From Nonomuraea longispora (GTDB lineage: Bacteria; Actinomycetota; Actinomycetes; Streptosporangiales; Streptosporangiaceae): a stretch of DNA of 64,000 nucleotides. The stretch is from positions 1-64,000 of the forward strand of contig NZ_SMJZ01000014.1 in NCBI RefSeq assembly GCF_004348345.1. The letters are read 5' to 3'. The notes under the pieces were generated by a model. The model was not told where the DNA came from and searched no databases. It saw only the letters and a program-made list of their open reading frames with translations. Positions 28,710 to 38,686 of the stretch are shown one piece after another. Position 1 is the first letter of the stretch. Every line of letters starts with the position of its first letter. Both the position numbers and the translations under genes were made by a program.

Positions 28710-29903
28710 ATGGATGCCCGCCAGCGCTATGATCGCGCCACCGCGGCGATCGAGCCTCCGTTCGCGATCCTCGACCTGGCGGCCATGCGGGCCAACGCGG
28801 CCGAGCTAGTACGCCGGGCGGCGGGCAAGCCGATCCGGGTGGCGAGCAAGTCGGTGCGCAGCCGGCCGCTGCTCGAACACATCCTGGCCATGGACGGTTT
28901 CCAGGGCGTGATGGCGTTCACGCTGCCCGAGGCGCTGTGGCTGGCGGGGCACGGCTTCGAGGACGTCCTGGTCGCCTATCCGACGGCCGACCGGCAGGCG
29001 CTGGCCGCGCTGGCCGGTGACGCGGTCGCGGCCGGGCGCGTCACCGTGACCGTCGACTCGCTCGCGCACCTCGACTTCATCGAGGCGGCCGTGGCAGGTG
29101 TGCATCCGCGGGCGGAGCTGCGGATCTGCATCGACATCGACGCCGGATATGTCGCTTTCGGTGGGAAATTTCGGGCGGGAGCTCTCCGCTCTCCGATCCG
29201 CGAGCCCGAGGACGCCGCCGACCTCGCCGCCGCCGTCGCCAAACGCCCCGGGCTGCGCCTGACCGGGCTGCTGGCGTACGAGGCCCAGATCGCCGGAGTC
29301 GGCGACGACCCTCCCGGCAACGCCCTCCTCACCCGCGCCATCAGGCTCATGCAGGCACGCTCCGCCCGCGAGCTCATCGTGCGGCGCGGCCGCGTCGTGA
29401 ACGCCGTCCGCCGGGTCGCCGACCTCGAGTTCGTCAACGGCGGCGGCACCGGCTGCGTCGAGCGCACCGTACGCGAGAAGGCCGTCACGGAGGTGGCGGC
29501 CGGATCTGGGCTCTTCCACCCGAGGTTGTTCGACTTCTACCGCGGCTTCACCGGCCGTCCGGCCGCGCTCTTCGCCCTGCCGGTCGTACGCCGCCCGGCC
29601 CCGGACATCGCGACCGTGCTCGGGGGCGGCTATCCGGCCTCGGGCGAGCCCGGCAGCAGCCGCCTGCCCCAGCCGTACCTGCCGGCCGGGCTGCGCTACT
29701 CCCCGGACGAGGGCGCAGGCGAGGTGCAGACGCCGCTGCTCGGCCAGGCCGCCGAGGACCTGCGGATCGGCGACCGCGTGTGGTTCAGGCACGCCAAGGC
29801 GGGCGAGTTGTGCGAGCGCTTCGACACACTCCACCTCGTGGACGGCGACACCCTGGCCGGGGCGGCGCCGACGTACAGAGGCGAGGGCAGGGCCTTCCTC
29901 TGA
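28710..29903 (+). CDS. PLP-dependent amino acid deaminase/aldolase (alanine-racemase fold)
   Basis: A 397-residue enzyme with the N-terminal alanine-racemase TIM barrel. Lys in IRVASKSVRSRPLLEH is the likely PLP Schiff-base residue. The C-terminal part (RIGDRVWFRHAKAGELCERF) matches the zinc-binding domain of D-threonine aldolase/D-serine dehydratase relatives. Function is probably deamination or retro-aldol cleavage of a D-hydroxy amino acid; the substrate is unknown. The ATG is used because the open frame upstream is GC-driven and unrelated. Confidence 0.82.
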   Translation: MDARQRYDRATAAIEPPFAILDLAAMRANAAELVRRAAGKPIRVASKSVRSRPLLEHILAMDGFQGVMAFTLPEALWLAGHGFEDVLVAYPTADRQALAALAGDAVAAGRVTVTVDSLAHLDFIEAAVAGVHPRAELRICIDIDAGYVAFGGKFRAGALRSPIREPEDAADLAAAVAKRPGLRLTGLLAYEAQIAGVGDDPPGNALLTRAIRLMQARSARELIVRRGRVVNAVRRVADLEFVNGGGTGCVERTVREKAVTEVAAGSGLFHPRLFDFYRGFTGRPAALFALPVVRRPAPDIATVLGGGYPASGEPGSSRLPQPYLPAGLRYSPDEGAGEVQTPLLGQAAEDLRIGDRVWFRHAKAGELCERFDTLHLVDGDTLAGAAPTYRGEGRAFL

Positions 29904-29929
29904 CCAGCGCCGGATGCGGCGCGGAGGCG

Positions 29930-30259
29930 TCAGCCGCGCCTGCGGCGGCGCCAGAGCACGATGGCCGCCCCCACGATCAGCAGCGCCCCGGCCCCGATCA
30001 GGACGGGACCCAGGTCGGGCCGCTCGTCCTCCCACAACCGCTCGGGATCGTCGTCGTAGGCGACCGGCCGCGGCGCCACCCCGAGCGCGTCGCCCACGGA
30101 CGCCACGAACTGCCCCGCCCTGCTCTTGACGTCGGTCACCGTGCGCTCGGCGACCCGCTTGGGGCTCACCCGGTCGGCAATGGCGTCGACCGTCTGCGCC
30201 AACTCGGCGCGTGTCCGCGCGATCCGCCGCTCCAACTCGTCGGGATCGGTGTCAGCCAT
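29930..30259 (-). CDS. DUF3618 domain membrane protein
   Basis: A 109-residue protein. The N-terminal DPDELERRIARTRAELAQTVDAIADRVSP is the DUF3618 signature, a helical amphipathic segment common in actinobacteria. A single C-terminal helix (VLIGAGALLIVGAAIVLW) ends in RRRRRG, suggesting a membrane protein with the DUF3618 part on one face and a positively charged tail. Function unknown. Convergent with the upstream PLP enzyme; the gap is 26 bases. Confidence 0.85.
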   Translation of the reverse strand: MADTDPDELERRIARTRAELAQTVDAIADRVSPKRVAERTVTDVKSRAGQFVASVGDALGVAPRPVAYDDDPERLWEDERPDLGPVLIGAGALLIVGAAIVLWRRRRRG

Positions 30260-30410
30260 GGCGTCTCCTCTCGACCGTACGCGTGGCCGCGCCCGCTTCG
30301 TGTGCCGTGCGAGCTCCGTCCGTTGTGGTCGTGATCAGTCTGTCAGGTCGGCAGGCCGTACGGCACGGCGGCCGGGCCGGTAGGTTTGCGGGAAGCACTG
30401 AGGAGGGCCC

Positions 30411-30884
30411 ATGACAGAGACCAAGCTGGCGCCAGGCGACGCCGCGCCCGAGTTCACGCTACCCGCCGCCGACGGAACCCCCGTTTCCCTCGGCGACCAG
30501 CGCGGCAAGCGGGTGATCCTCTATTTCTACCCCGCCGCGATGACGCCCGGCTGCACCAAGCAGGCCTGCGATTTCCGTGACAACCTCAGCCAGTTGACCG
30601 CCGAAGGTTTCGCGGTCCTCGGCGTGTCGAAGGACAAACCGGAAAAGCTGGCCAAGTTTGTCGAGCGTGACGCCCTGACGTTCCCGCTGCTGTCCGACCC
30701 CGACCTCGTGGTCCACAAGGCGTACGCCGCCTATGGGCCGAAGAAGTCGTACGGCAGGGAGATCGTGGGAGTCATCCGCTCGACGTTCGTCATCGACGGC
30801 GACGGCAAGGTTGAGCAGGCCCTCTACAACGTGAAGGCGACGGGACACGTGGCCTCGCTGAAGAAGAAGCTGGGCCTGGCCTGA
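30411..30884 (+). CDS. bcp: Thioredoxin-dependent peroxiredoxin (Bcp/PrxQ)
   Basis: A 157-residue peroxiredoxin that reduces hydroperoxides. The peroxidatic Cys48 lies in YPAAMTPGCTKQAC, and Cys53 is the resolving partner of the PrxQ type. Later VIRSTFVIDGDGKVEQALYNVKATGH is the family C-terminus. The ATG follows GAGGAGGGCCC. Promoter lies in the 150-base gap before it. Cytosolic. Confidence 0.95.
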   Translation: MTETKLAPGDAAPEFTLPAADGTPVSLGDQRGKRVILYFYPAAMTPGCTKQACDFRDNLSQLTAEGFAVLGVSKDKPEKLAKFVERDALTFPLLSDPDLVVHKAYAAYGPKKSYGREIVGVIRSTFVIDGDGKVEQALYNVKATGHVASLKKKLGLA

Positions 30885-31002
30885 GCCGGTTCGCAGGCCC
30901 CGGCGAAATGGCCCGTGCCTTCAATGCCGGGGTCATCAACGGATGCGCCCCGCCCCACCCAGAGCGCTAAACTGTCACGAGCCCGCTTAAGGCGGGGACT
31001 GC

Positions 31003-31085
31003 GCGGGCGTGGCGAAATGGCATACGCGGCAGGTTTAGGTCTTGTTGGTGGTGACACCGTGGGGGTTCGAATCCCCCCGCCCGCA
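31003..31085 (+). tRNA. tRNA-Leu (UAG)
   Basis: An 83-base type II tRNA. The acceptor stem GCGGGCG pairs with CGCCCGC at the 3' end, followed by discriminator A; CCA is not encoded. The anticodon loop TTTAGGT gives TAG (reads CUA). The T-arm contains GGTTCGAATCC. The long variable arm CTTGTTGGTGGTGACACCGT fits leucine tRNA. It lies alone between bcp and sdaA. Confidence 0.93.
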
Positions 31086-31094
31086 CAATTGAGC

Positions 31095-31125
31095 GCCCGG
31101 CCTTTGTCATAGGCCGGGCATTTTC
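31095..31125. terminator. Terminator after tRNA-Leu
   Basis: GCCCGGCCT, seven bases, then AGGCCGGGC followed by ATTTTC. The stem is perfect and the T-rich tail runs on the plus strand, so it ends the tRNA transcript. The opposite strand may use it after sdaA. Confidence 0.85.
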
Positions 31126-31144
31126 AACCCGACTCGGCACCACG

Positions 31145-32521
<1,377 letters not shown>

Positions 32522-32543
32522 TGATGATGCGCCCTTCATGAGT

Positions 32544-32569
32544 GCCGGGGCCCGGCCGCGAGCCCCGGC
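32544..32569 (-). terminator. Hairpin between gcvH and sdaA
   Basis: An 8-bp stem (GCCGGGGC and GCCCCGGC) encloses a 10-base loop in the 72-base gap. It may partially terminate transcription, lowering sdaA relative to gcvTH, or protect an mRNA end. Confidence 0.5.
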
Positions 32570-32593
32570 GTCGGCCGATGAGGCCTGGCAGGG

Positions 32594-32983
32594 TCAGGAC
32601 TCGCCCGAGGTGAGCGCGGCGTACTCCTCGGCGGACAGCAGATCCTCGGGGTCGCCCTCCATGCGCACCCGGAACATCCAGCCCTCGCCGTACGGGTCGC
32701 TGTTGGCCAGGCTAGGGTCGTCCACGATGGCCTGGTTGACCTCGACGATCTCGCCGCCGACGGGCGTGTAGATCTCGCTGACCGACTTGGTCGACTCGAC
32801 CTCGCCGACGGAGTCGCCCGGCTCGGCGATCGAACCGACCTCGGGCAGCTGCACGAAGACGACGTCACCAAGGGCGTCGGCGGCGTAGGCCGTGATGCCG
32901 ACGGTCACGGTGAGGCCGTCCTCGACCCCGGAAACCCACTCGTGTTCCTTGGTGTAGCTCAGGTCGTCAGGGATGTTGCTCAC
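32594..32983 (-). CDS. gcvH: Glycine cleavage system H protein
   Basis: A 129-residue lipoyl carrier protein. Lys66 in GEVESTKSVSEIY is the lipoylation site, and ELSYTKEHEW-like DLSYTKEHEWV starts the fold. It shuttles the aminomethyl group between the P, T and L proteins. Its start overlaps the gcvT stop by four bases. gcvP is not in the window. Confidence 0.97.
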   Translation of the reverse strand: MSNIPDDLSYTKEHEWVSGVEDGLTVTVGITAYAADALGDVVFVQLPEVGSIAEPGDSVGEVESTKSVSEIYTPVGGEIVEVNQAIVDDPSLANSDPYGEGWMFRVRMEGDPEDLLSAEEYAALTSGES

Positions 32984-34065
32984 TTGTTCCTCCTGTAAAA
33001 GGGCAGCTCGACCAGGTCCATGGGTTCATGGCTGCCCCGGATGTCCACAGCCAGGCCTGAGACGGCGCCGGTGTCCACGTAGGCCAGCGCGATGGGCTTG
33101 CCCAGGGTCTGGGAGGGAGCACCGCTGGTGACCTCGCCGACGACGGCGCCGTCCTTGGTGACCGGGTAGCCGTGGCGCGGCACCCGGCGGCCCCGGGCGA
33201 CCAGACCGACGAGCCGGCGCCGCGGCGGGTCGTCCTTGACCGCCTCCAGCGCCGACCGGCCGACGAAGTCTCCCGGCTTGTCGAATTTCACCACCCTGCC
33301 CAGCCCCGCGTCGAACGGGGTCAGCTCGGCGCTCAGTTCGTTGCCGTACAGGGGCATGCCGGCTTCGAGCCTGAGGGTGTCGCGGCTGGACAGGCCGGCG
33401 GGCCTGAGCCCGTACGGCTCGCCCGCGGCCATGAGCGCGTGCCAGAGCGGCGCCGCGTCCTGGTCGGCCACGAACAGCTCGAACCCGTCCTCGCCGGTGT
33501 AGCCGGTACGGGCGATGAGCGCCTGCCGCCCGTCGACCTGTCCCGGCAGGCCCGCGTAGTACTTGAGCCCGGCAAGGTCGGCGTCGGTGAGCGTGGCGAG
33601 GATCTCCTGGGCGCGGGGCCCCTGGACGGCGATCAGCGCGTACTGCGGCGAACGGTCGTCCACCACGGCGTCGAACGCCTTGCAACGGCTCTCCAGCTCG
33701 CCGGCGACCTTCTCGGCGTTCGAGGCGTTCGCGACGACCATGAACTCCTCGTCGGCGAGTCGGTAGACGATGAGGTCGTCCAGCACCCCGCCCTGCTCGT
33801 TGACGATCATGGTGTAGCGGGCTCGTCCCGGCGTCACGGCCGACAGGTGACCGACCAGCGCGTAGTCCAGCGCCTGTGCGGCCTGCGGCCCGGTCACGAA
33901 GATCTCGCCCATGTGCGAGAGGTCGAACAGTCCGGCGGCCTCACGGACGGCCCTGTGCTCCGCGGACTCGCTTCCGTACCGGAGCGGCATGAGCCACCCT
34001 GCGAAGTCGGTCAGCGTCGCGCCGAGGCTTTCGTGCACGTCTCGTAGCGGAGTAGGTCGGGACAT
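32980..34065 (-). CDS. gcvT: Glycine cleavage system T protein (aminomethyltransferase)
   Basis: A 361-residue tetrahydrofolate-dependent enzyme. Family motifs are FAGWLMPLRYGSESAEH, FDLSHMGEIFVTGPQA, LIARTGYTGEDGFEL and, in the C-terminal barrel, GYPVTKDGAVVGEVTSG. It transfers the methylene group from lipoyl-bound aminomethyl to THF and releases ammonia. The ATG lies about 40 bases after the end of the glycine riboswitch. Confidence 0.97.
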   Translation of the reverse strand: MSRPTPLRDVHESLGATLTDFAGWLMPLRYGSESAEHRAVREAAGLFDLSHMGEIFVTGPQAAQALDYALVGHLSAVTPGRARYTMIVNEQGGVLDDLIVYRLADEEFMVVANASNAEKVAGELESRCKAFDAVVDDRSPQYALIAVQGPRAQEILATLTDADLAGLKYYAGLPGQVDGRQALIARTGYTGEDGFELFVADQDAAPLWHALMAAGEPYGLRPAGLSSRDTLRLEAGMPLYGNELSAELTPFDAGLGRVVKFDKPGDFVGRSALEAVKDDPPRRRLVGLVARGRRVPRHGYPVTKDGAVVGEVTSGAPSQTLGKPIALAYVDTGAVSGLAVDIRGSHEPMDLVELPFYRRNK

Positions 34066-34102
34066 TTATCGCACCTCAGGACAGGATTGGATGCCAGCAT
34101 CC

Positions 34103-34316
34103 TCCCCCTCTGTCATCGATGCCTGAGAGCTTCGTCCGAGTTTTGCCGGACTTTCACCTTCGGCGAGGCCCCGTGGGCCTGCTTTCCAGAGGTCACCTTC
34201 CGAGGAGACGTGCTCCCGGTCAGCCGTGCGGTCCTTTGCCTTGAGAGGTTTGCGGGGAGGGCTTGCTCCTTCAGGGACCCTGACCGGCTGTCAGGGTGCT
34301 CTCCCGCACGGTTTGC
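34103..34316 (-). ncRNA. Tandem glycine riboswitch
   Basis: On the minus strand, upstream of gcvT, two aptamer-like units follow each other. The first has GCGGGAGAGCACC and later CCCTGAAGGAGCAAGCC and CCTCTCAAGGCA. The second has GGGAGCACGTC, then CGCCGAAGGTGAAAG and CTCTCAGGCATC-GATGACAGAGG. The GGGAGAG, CGCCGAAGG and CTCTCAGGCA-like strings, with the GACAGAGG element, are the hallmarks of tandem glycine riboswitches. Glycine binding normally turns on gcv genes. Confidence 0.88.
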
Positions 34317-34369
34317 TGGTGTGTCCCGCCAGCCTAGTAGTGATTTGGGGGTCTTGTCGCGTTCGCCCC

Positions 34370-35062
34370 TCAGCAGGCCGCGACCAGGGCTTCGAAGAGG
34401 GCGTGGTCCTCGGCCGCCTCCGGATGCCACTGCGCCGCCACGGTGAACGGCCCCGAGTCCAGCTCCACGCCCTCGACGGTGCCGTCGGCGGACGTCGCGG
34501 TCACGGTGAGGCCCGGGGCCAGGCGGTCGACGGCCTGGTGGTGGTAGTGCGGCACCGTCACGGGCGCCGTGCCCAGCGCCTTGGCCAGGCGGGTGCCGGG
34601 GACGGCGGTGACGGGCAGGTGGCCGAACCGGCCGGGCGCGGGGGAGTGCTCCGTGTGGCCGACCACGTCGGGCAGGTGCTGGTGGAGGCTGCCGCCTAGG
34701 GCGACGTTGAGCACCTGGAGGCCCCGGCAGATGCCGAGGAAGGGCAGCTCGGCGTCGAGGGCCGCGGCCAGCAGGGCGAACTCGGCCTGGTCACGAAATC
34801 TGCGGATATAGCCGGTACGTTCCTCCGGCGTCTCCCCGTACCTCGCCGGATCGATGTCGCCGCCCCCGGCCAGCACGAGCCCGTCCAGCCGGTCCACCAC
34901 CCGCGCGGCCTCCCCGGCCGGCGGCAGCACGACCGGCTGCCCGCCGGCGCGGACGACCTGCTCCACGTACATGTACGGCAGCAGCGCGACCGGCATGTCC
35001 TGCCAGACCGTGAACGTCGCCGGCTCCACGTAACACGTGACCCCGATGACGGGACGTCGCAC
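34370..35062 (-). CDS. Gamma-glutamyl-GABA hydrolase family peptidase (PuuD-like)
   Basis: A 230-residue class I glutamine-amidotransferase-like hydrolase. The nucleophile Cys sits in LGICRGLQVLN, and HPE near the C-terminus (AAQWHPEAAED) completes His-Glu of the triad. N-terminal RPVIGVTCYVEP and LVLAGGGDIDPARYG are typical of PuuD. It releases glutamate from gamma-glutamyl-GABA or a related conjugate. It is the last gene of the SDR, aldehyde dehydrogenase and glutamine-synthetase-like operon. Confidence 0.9.
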   Translation of the reverse strand: MRRPVIGVTCYVEPATFTVWQDMPVALLPYMYVEQVVRAGGQPVVLPPAGEAARVVDRLDGLVLAGGGDIDPARYGETPEERTGYIRRFRDQAEFALLAAALDAELPFLGICRGLQVLNVALGGSLHQHLPDVVGHTEHSPAPGRFGHLPVTAVPGTRLAKALGTAPVTVPHYHHQAVDRLAPGLTVTATSADGTVEGVELDSGPFTVAAQWHPEAAEDHALFEALVAAC

Positions 35063-35074
35063 GATGAAAACCCC

Positions 35075-35839
35075 CTAGAGCGGCGTGACATAGGCGCCGG
35101 AGATGCCGCCGTCCACCAGGAACTCGCTGCCCGTGATGAACGACGCGTCGTCGCTGGCCAGGAACGCCACCGCCGCCGCGATCTCCGACGCCTCCGCGAA
35201 GCGCCCGAGCGGGACGTGCACCAGCCGCCGCTGCGCCCGCTCGGGATCCTTCGCGAACAACTCCCGCAGCAGCGGCGTGTTCACGGGGCCGGGACACAGC
35301 GCGTTCACCCGGATGCCCTCCCTTGCGAACTGCACGCCCAGCTCGCGCGACATCGCCAGCACCCCGCCCTTGGACGCCGTGTAGGAGATCTGCGAGGTCG
35401 CCGAGCCCATGACCGCCACGAACGACGCGGTGTTGACGATCGAGCCCTTGCCCTGGCGCCGCATGTAGGGGATGGCGTGCTTGCAGCACAGGTAGACGCT
35501 GGTCAGGTTGACGTCCTGAACGCGGCGCCAGGCGTCGATGCCGGTCTCCAGGATCGAGTCGTCGTCGGGCGGCGAGATGCCGGCGTTGTTGAAGGCGATG
35601 TCCACGCTGCCGTAGGTGTCGAACGCCGTACGGAACATCCGGACGACGTCGTCCTCGTCGGCCACGTCGACCCGTACGAACAGGCCTCCGACCTCGTTCG
35701 CGGCCTTGACGCCCGCCTCCTCGTCCAGGTCGGCGCAGACCACCTTCGCGCCCTCGTCGGCGAACCTGCGCGCGGTGGCCAGCCCGATGCCGCCGCCCGC
35801 GCCCGTGACCACCGCCACCCGGTCCTGCAACCGCTTCAT
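35075..35839 (-). CDS. SDR family oxidoreductase
   Basis: About 254 residues. Rossmann motif TGAGGGIGLA, NNAG (FNNAGISPP), catalytic YTASK with upstream Ser, and PGPVNTPL are all present, so it should be an active NAD(P)-dependent dehydrogenase. The ATG is used; a GTG two codons earlier is also possible. In this operon it could oxidise an alcohol or reduce an aldehyde formed from the glutamylated amine. Substrate unknown. Confidence 0.9.
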   Translation of the reverse strand: MKRLQDRVAVVTGAGGGIGLATARRFADEGAKVVCADLDEEAGVKAANEVGGLFVRVDVADEDDVVRMFRTAFDTYGSVDIAFNNAGISPPDDDSILETGIDAWRRVQDVNLTSVYLCCKHAIPYMRRQGKGSIVNTASFVAVMGSATSQISYTASKGGVLAMSRELGVQFAREGIRVNALCPGPVNTPLLRELFAKDPERAQRRLVHVPLGRFAEASEIAAAVAFLASDDASFITGSEFLVDGGISGAYVTPL

Positions 35840-35858
35840 GTACACGTCGCTTTCTACC

Positions 35859-37202
35859 TCACTCCCAGGAGATGAAGACGTTCTTGGTCTCCGTGAACGC
35901 CGCCAGGGCGTCCGGCCCGAGCTCCCGGCCCAGCCCTGACTGCTTGAAACCGCCGAACGGGGTCCAGTAGCGGACCGCCGCGTTGGAGTTCACCGACAAC
36001 GCGCCCGCCTCGACCGCCCTGGACACGCGGAGCGCGCGCCCCACGTCGCGGGTCCAGACGGAGCCGCTCAGCCCGTACGGGGTGTCGTTGGCGATGCGTA
36101 CGGCGTCCGCCTCTTCCTCGAAGGGCGCCACCGACACGACCGGCCCGAAGATCTCTTCGGTGAACGCGCGGTCGGTGACGTCCGGGGTGAGTACGGTCGG
36201 CGGGAACCAGTAGCCCTTGCCGGCCGGACAGGACCCCTGGAGGTAGGGAGCGCCCTGGACGAAGCCGCGTACGCGGTCGAGCTGCTCGGCGCTGATCAGC
36301 GGGCCCATCTCGGTGCGTTCGTCGAGGGGGTCGCCGACGACGACGCCGCGTACGGCCTCGGTGAGGCGCTCCATGAAGGCGTCGTACACGCCGGCCTGGA
36401 CGAGCAGCCGGGACCTGGCGCAGCAGTCCTGTCCGGCGTTGTCGAACACCGCGTAGGGGGCGGCTTGCGCTGCTTTGTCGAGATCGGCATCCGCAAAAAT
36501 GATATTTGCGGATTTGCCGCCTAGTTCCAGCGTGACCCGCTTGACCTGGGCCGCCGCCTTGGCTGCGATCTCCTTGCCCACCTCGGTCGAGCCGGTGAAC
36601 ACGATCTTGGCCACGCCGGGGTGCTCCACCAGCCGGGCGCCCGCGACCTCCCCCGCTCCGGGCAGCACCTGGAGCACCCCCTCGGGGAGGCCCGCCGCCA
36701 GGGCCAGCTCGGCCAGCCTCAGCGCGGTCAGCGGGGTCCACTCGGCCGGTTTGACGATCACCGTGTTACCGGCCGCCAGCGCGGGGGCCACCCCCCACGA
36801 CATGATCAACATCGGGAAGTTCCACGGCACGATGACGCCCACCACGCCCAGCGGCTCCTGGAAGGTGACGTCCACGCCGCCGGGCACCGGGATCTGCTTG
36901 CCGTGGTCGCGCTCGGGCGCCCCGGCGTAGAAGTGCAGCACGTCGCGTACGGCGCCCGCCTCCCAGCGGGCGTTGCCGATCGGATGCCCGGCGTTGGCGA
37001 GTTCCAGCCGCGCCAGCTCCTCGCCGTGCTCGTCCACCAGATCGGCGAACCTGCGCAGCAGCCGCGCCCGGTCGCCCGGCGCGACCCGCCGCCAGGCGGC
37101 GTACGCCGTCCTGGCACGCTCCACCGCCCGGTCCACCTCGGCCGCGTCGGCGAGTTCGACGTCGGCGATGACGTCCTCCGTCGCCGGATTGACGATCTTC
37201 AT
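35859..37202 (-). CDS. NAD(P)-dependent aldehyde dehydrogenase
   Basis: A 447-residue ALDH. PWNFPM, KPAEWTPLTA (cofactor Lys), FTGSTEVGK, the catalytic Glu in LELGGKSANI and catalytic Cys in GQDCCARSRLLV are all intact. By context it is a PuuC/gamma-aminobutyraldehyde-type enzyme that oxidises the aldehyde made from a glutamylated amine. It lies ten bases after the glutamine-synthetase-like gene on the same strand. Confidence 0.92.
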   Translation of the reverse strand: MKIVNPATEDVIADVELADAAEVDRAVERARTAYAAWRRVAPGDRARLLRRFADLVDEHGEELARLELANAGHPIGNARWEAGAVRDVLHFYAGAPERDHGKQIPVPGGVDVTFQEPLGVVGVIVPWNFPMLIMSWGVAPALAAGNTVIVKPAEWTPLTALRLAELALAAGLPEGVLQVLPGAGEVAGARLVEHPGVAKIVFTGSTEVGKEIAAKAAAQVKRVTLELGGKSANIIFADADLDKAAQAAPYAVFDNAGQDCCARSRLLVQAGVYDAFMERLTEAVRGVVVGDPLDERTEMGPLISAEQLDRVRGFVQGAPYLQGSCPAGKGYWFPPTVLTPDVTDRAFTEEIFGPVVSVAPFEEEADAVRIANDTPYGLSGSVWTRDVGRALRVSRAVEAGALSVNSNAAVRYWTPFGGFKQSGLGRELGPDALAAFTETKNVFISWE

Positions 37203-37212
37203 CGGTCACCCG

Positions 37213-38583
37213 TCACATTCGCTCGAAACCACGGAACATCTCCCAGTCCGTCACCGCCGCGTCGAACGCCGCCAGCTCCACGCGCGCGTTGTTCGCGTAG
37301 TGCTCGACGACGTCCTCGCCGAACGCCTCGCGTGCCAGCTTCGACCCCTCGAACAGGGGCAGCGCGTCACGCAGCGTGTGCGGCACGGTCTCCGCGCCCG
37401 AGTCGTAGGCGTTGCCCTCGAACGCGTCCTCCAGCGGCAGCTCGTTGTCGATGCCGTGCAGCCCGGCCGCCACCAGCCCGGCCACCGCGAGGTAGGGGTT
37501 GACGTCGCCGCCCGGCACGCGGTTCTCGATCCGCAGCGACAGCCCGTGACCGACGAGCCTGAGCGCGCAGGTGCGATTGTCGACGCCCCATTTGATCGCC
37601 GTGGGGGCGAAGCTGCCGGGCATGTAGCGCTTGTAGGAGTTGATGTTGGGGGCGTACAGAAGGGTGAGCTCGCGCAGGCAGGCCTGCTGACCGGCGATGA
37701 AGTGGGCGCCGAGCTGCGAGAGCCCGTACGGCCCCGGCCCCGCCATCACGGGGTCCCCGTCAAGGCTCCTGAGCGAGATGTGGATGTGGCAGGAGTTGCC
37801 CTCACGCTCGTTCGGCTTGGCCATGAAGGTGATCGACTTGCCCTCCTGGGCGGCGATCTCCTTGGCGCCGTTCTTGTAGATGGCGTGGTTGTCACAGGTC
37901 CGCAGCGCCTCGGCGTAGCGGAAGGCGATCTCGTGCTGGCCCAGGTTGCACTCGCCCTTGGCGGACTCGACGTAGAGCCCCGCGCCCTCCATGTCGCGCC
38001 TGATCCGCCGCAGGAGGGGCTCGATGCGGGCGGTGCCCAGCAGCGAGTAGTCGACGTTGTAGAGGTTGGCGGGCGACATGTCGCGGTAGCCGCGCTGCCA
38101 CGCCTGCTCGTAGGTGTCCTCGTAGACGCAGAACTCCAGCTCGGTGCCGACGTACGCGGTCAGCCCCCGCTCCGAGAGCCGGGCGAGCTGCCTGCGCAGG
38201 ATCTGGCGAGGGGAGGGAGGCACGTCGCCGCCGTTCTCCCAGGCCAGGTCGGCCATCAGCAGGGCCGTGCCCTCCTGCCACGGCACCCGGCGCAACGTCG
38301 TCAGGTCGGGTTTCATCACGAAATCGCCGTAGCCGCGCTCCCACGACGACATCGCGTAGCCGGCCACGGTGTTCATGTCCACGTCGACCGCGAGCAGGTA
38401 GTTGCACCCCTCGGAGCCGTGGTGCAGCACCTCGTCGAGAAAATAGCGTGCGGACAGTCTCTTGCCCTGCAGTCTGCCCTGCATGTCGGCGATCGCGAGG
38501 AGCACGGTGTCGATCCGCCCGGACGCCACCTCGTCGCGTAGCTCGCTGACGGAAAGGTATCCGGTGTTCGCTCCATCGCTCAC
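37213..38583 (-). CDS. Glutamine synthetase family protein (gamma-glutamyl-amine synthetase)
   Basis: A 456-residue GS-fold ligase. The GTG start (VSDGANTGYLSVSELRDEV) has GGAG 9 bases upstream. Landmarks are GTELEFCVYED, GEGQHEI-like ECNLGQHEIAFRYA, NSCHIHISL and SYKRYMPGSFAPT and, in the late part, RIENRVPGGDVNPYLAVAG. The family includes GlnA3/GlnA4 of Streptomyces and PuuA, which join glutamate to polyamines or ethanolamine rather than ammonia. The downstream ALDH and PuuD-like genes support that role; which amine is used cannot be read off. Confidence 0.88.
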   Translation of the reverse strand: MSDGANTGYLSVSELRDEVASGRIDTVLLAIADMQGRLQGKRLSARYFLDEVLHHGSEGCNYLLAVDVDMNTVAGYAMSSWERGYGDFVMKPDLTTLRRVPWQEGTALLMADLAWENGGDVPPSPRQILRRQLARLSERGLTAYVGTELEFCVYEDTYEQAWQRGYRDMSPANLYNVDYSLLGTARIEPLLRRIRRDMEGAGLYVESAKGECNLGQHEIAFRYAEALRTCDNHAIYKNGAKEIAAQEGKSITFMAKPNEREGNSCHIHISLRSLDGDPVMAGPGPYGLSQLGAHFIAGQQACLRELTLLYAPNINSYKRYMPGSFAPTAIKWGVDNRTCALRLVGHGLSLRIENRVPGGDVNPYLAVAGLVAAGLHGIDNELPLEDAFEGNAYDSGAETVPHTLRDALPLFEGSKLAREAFGEDVVEHYANNARVELAAFDAAVTDWEMFRGFERM

Positions 38584-38630
38584 GCTGCGCCGCTCCGATC
38601 TGCGCTGACACGCTTCCCCATTGATTGGGC

Positions 38631-38643
38631 TAGTCTTAGACCA
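38631..38643. promoter_or_regulatory. Candidate GntR/FadR-type operator
   Basis: The near-palindrome TAGTCT-T-AGACCA (five of six base pairs matched) lies in the 103-base gap between the GS-like gene and the GntR gene, which are divergent. FadR-subfamily proteins bind TNGT...ACNA repeats of this kind. Confidence 0.5.
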
Positions 38644-38686
38644 TTGATGTGTATGGCGGGATCGCTTGTCAAGACCTGAGGACACC

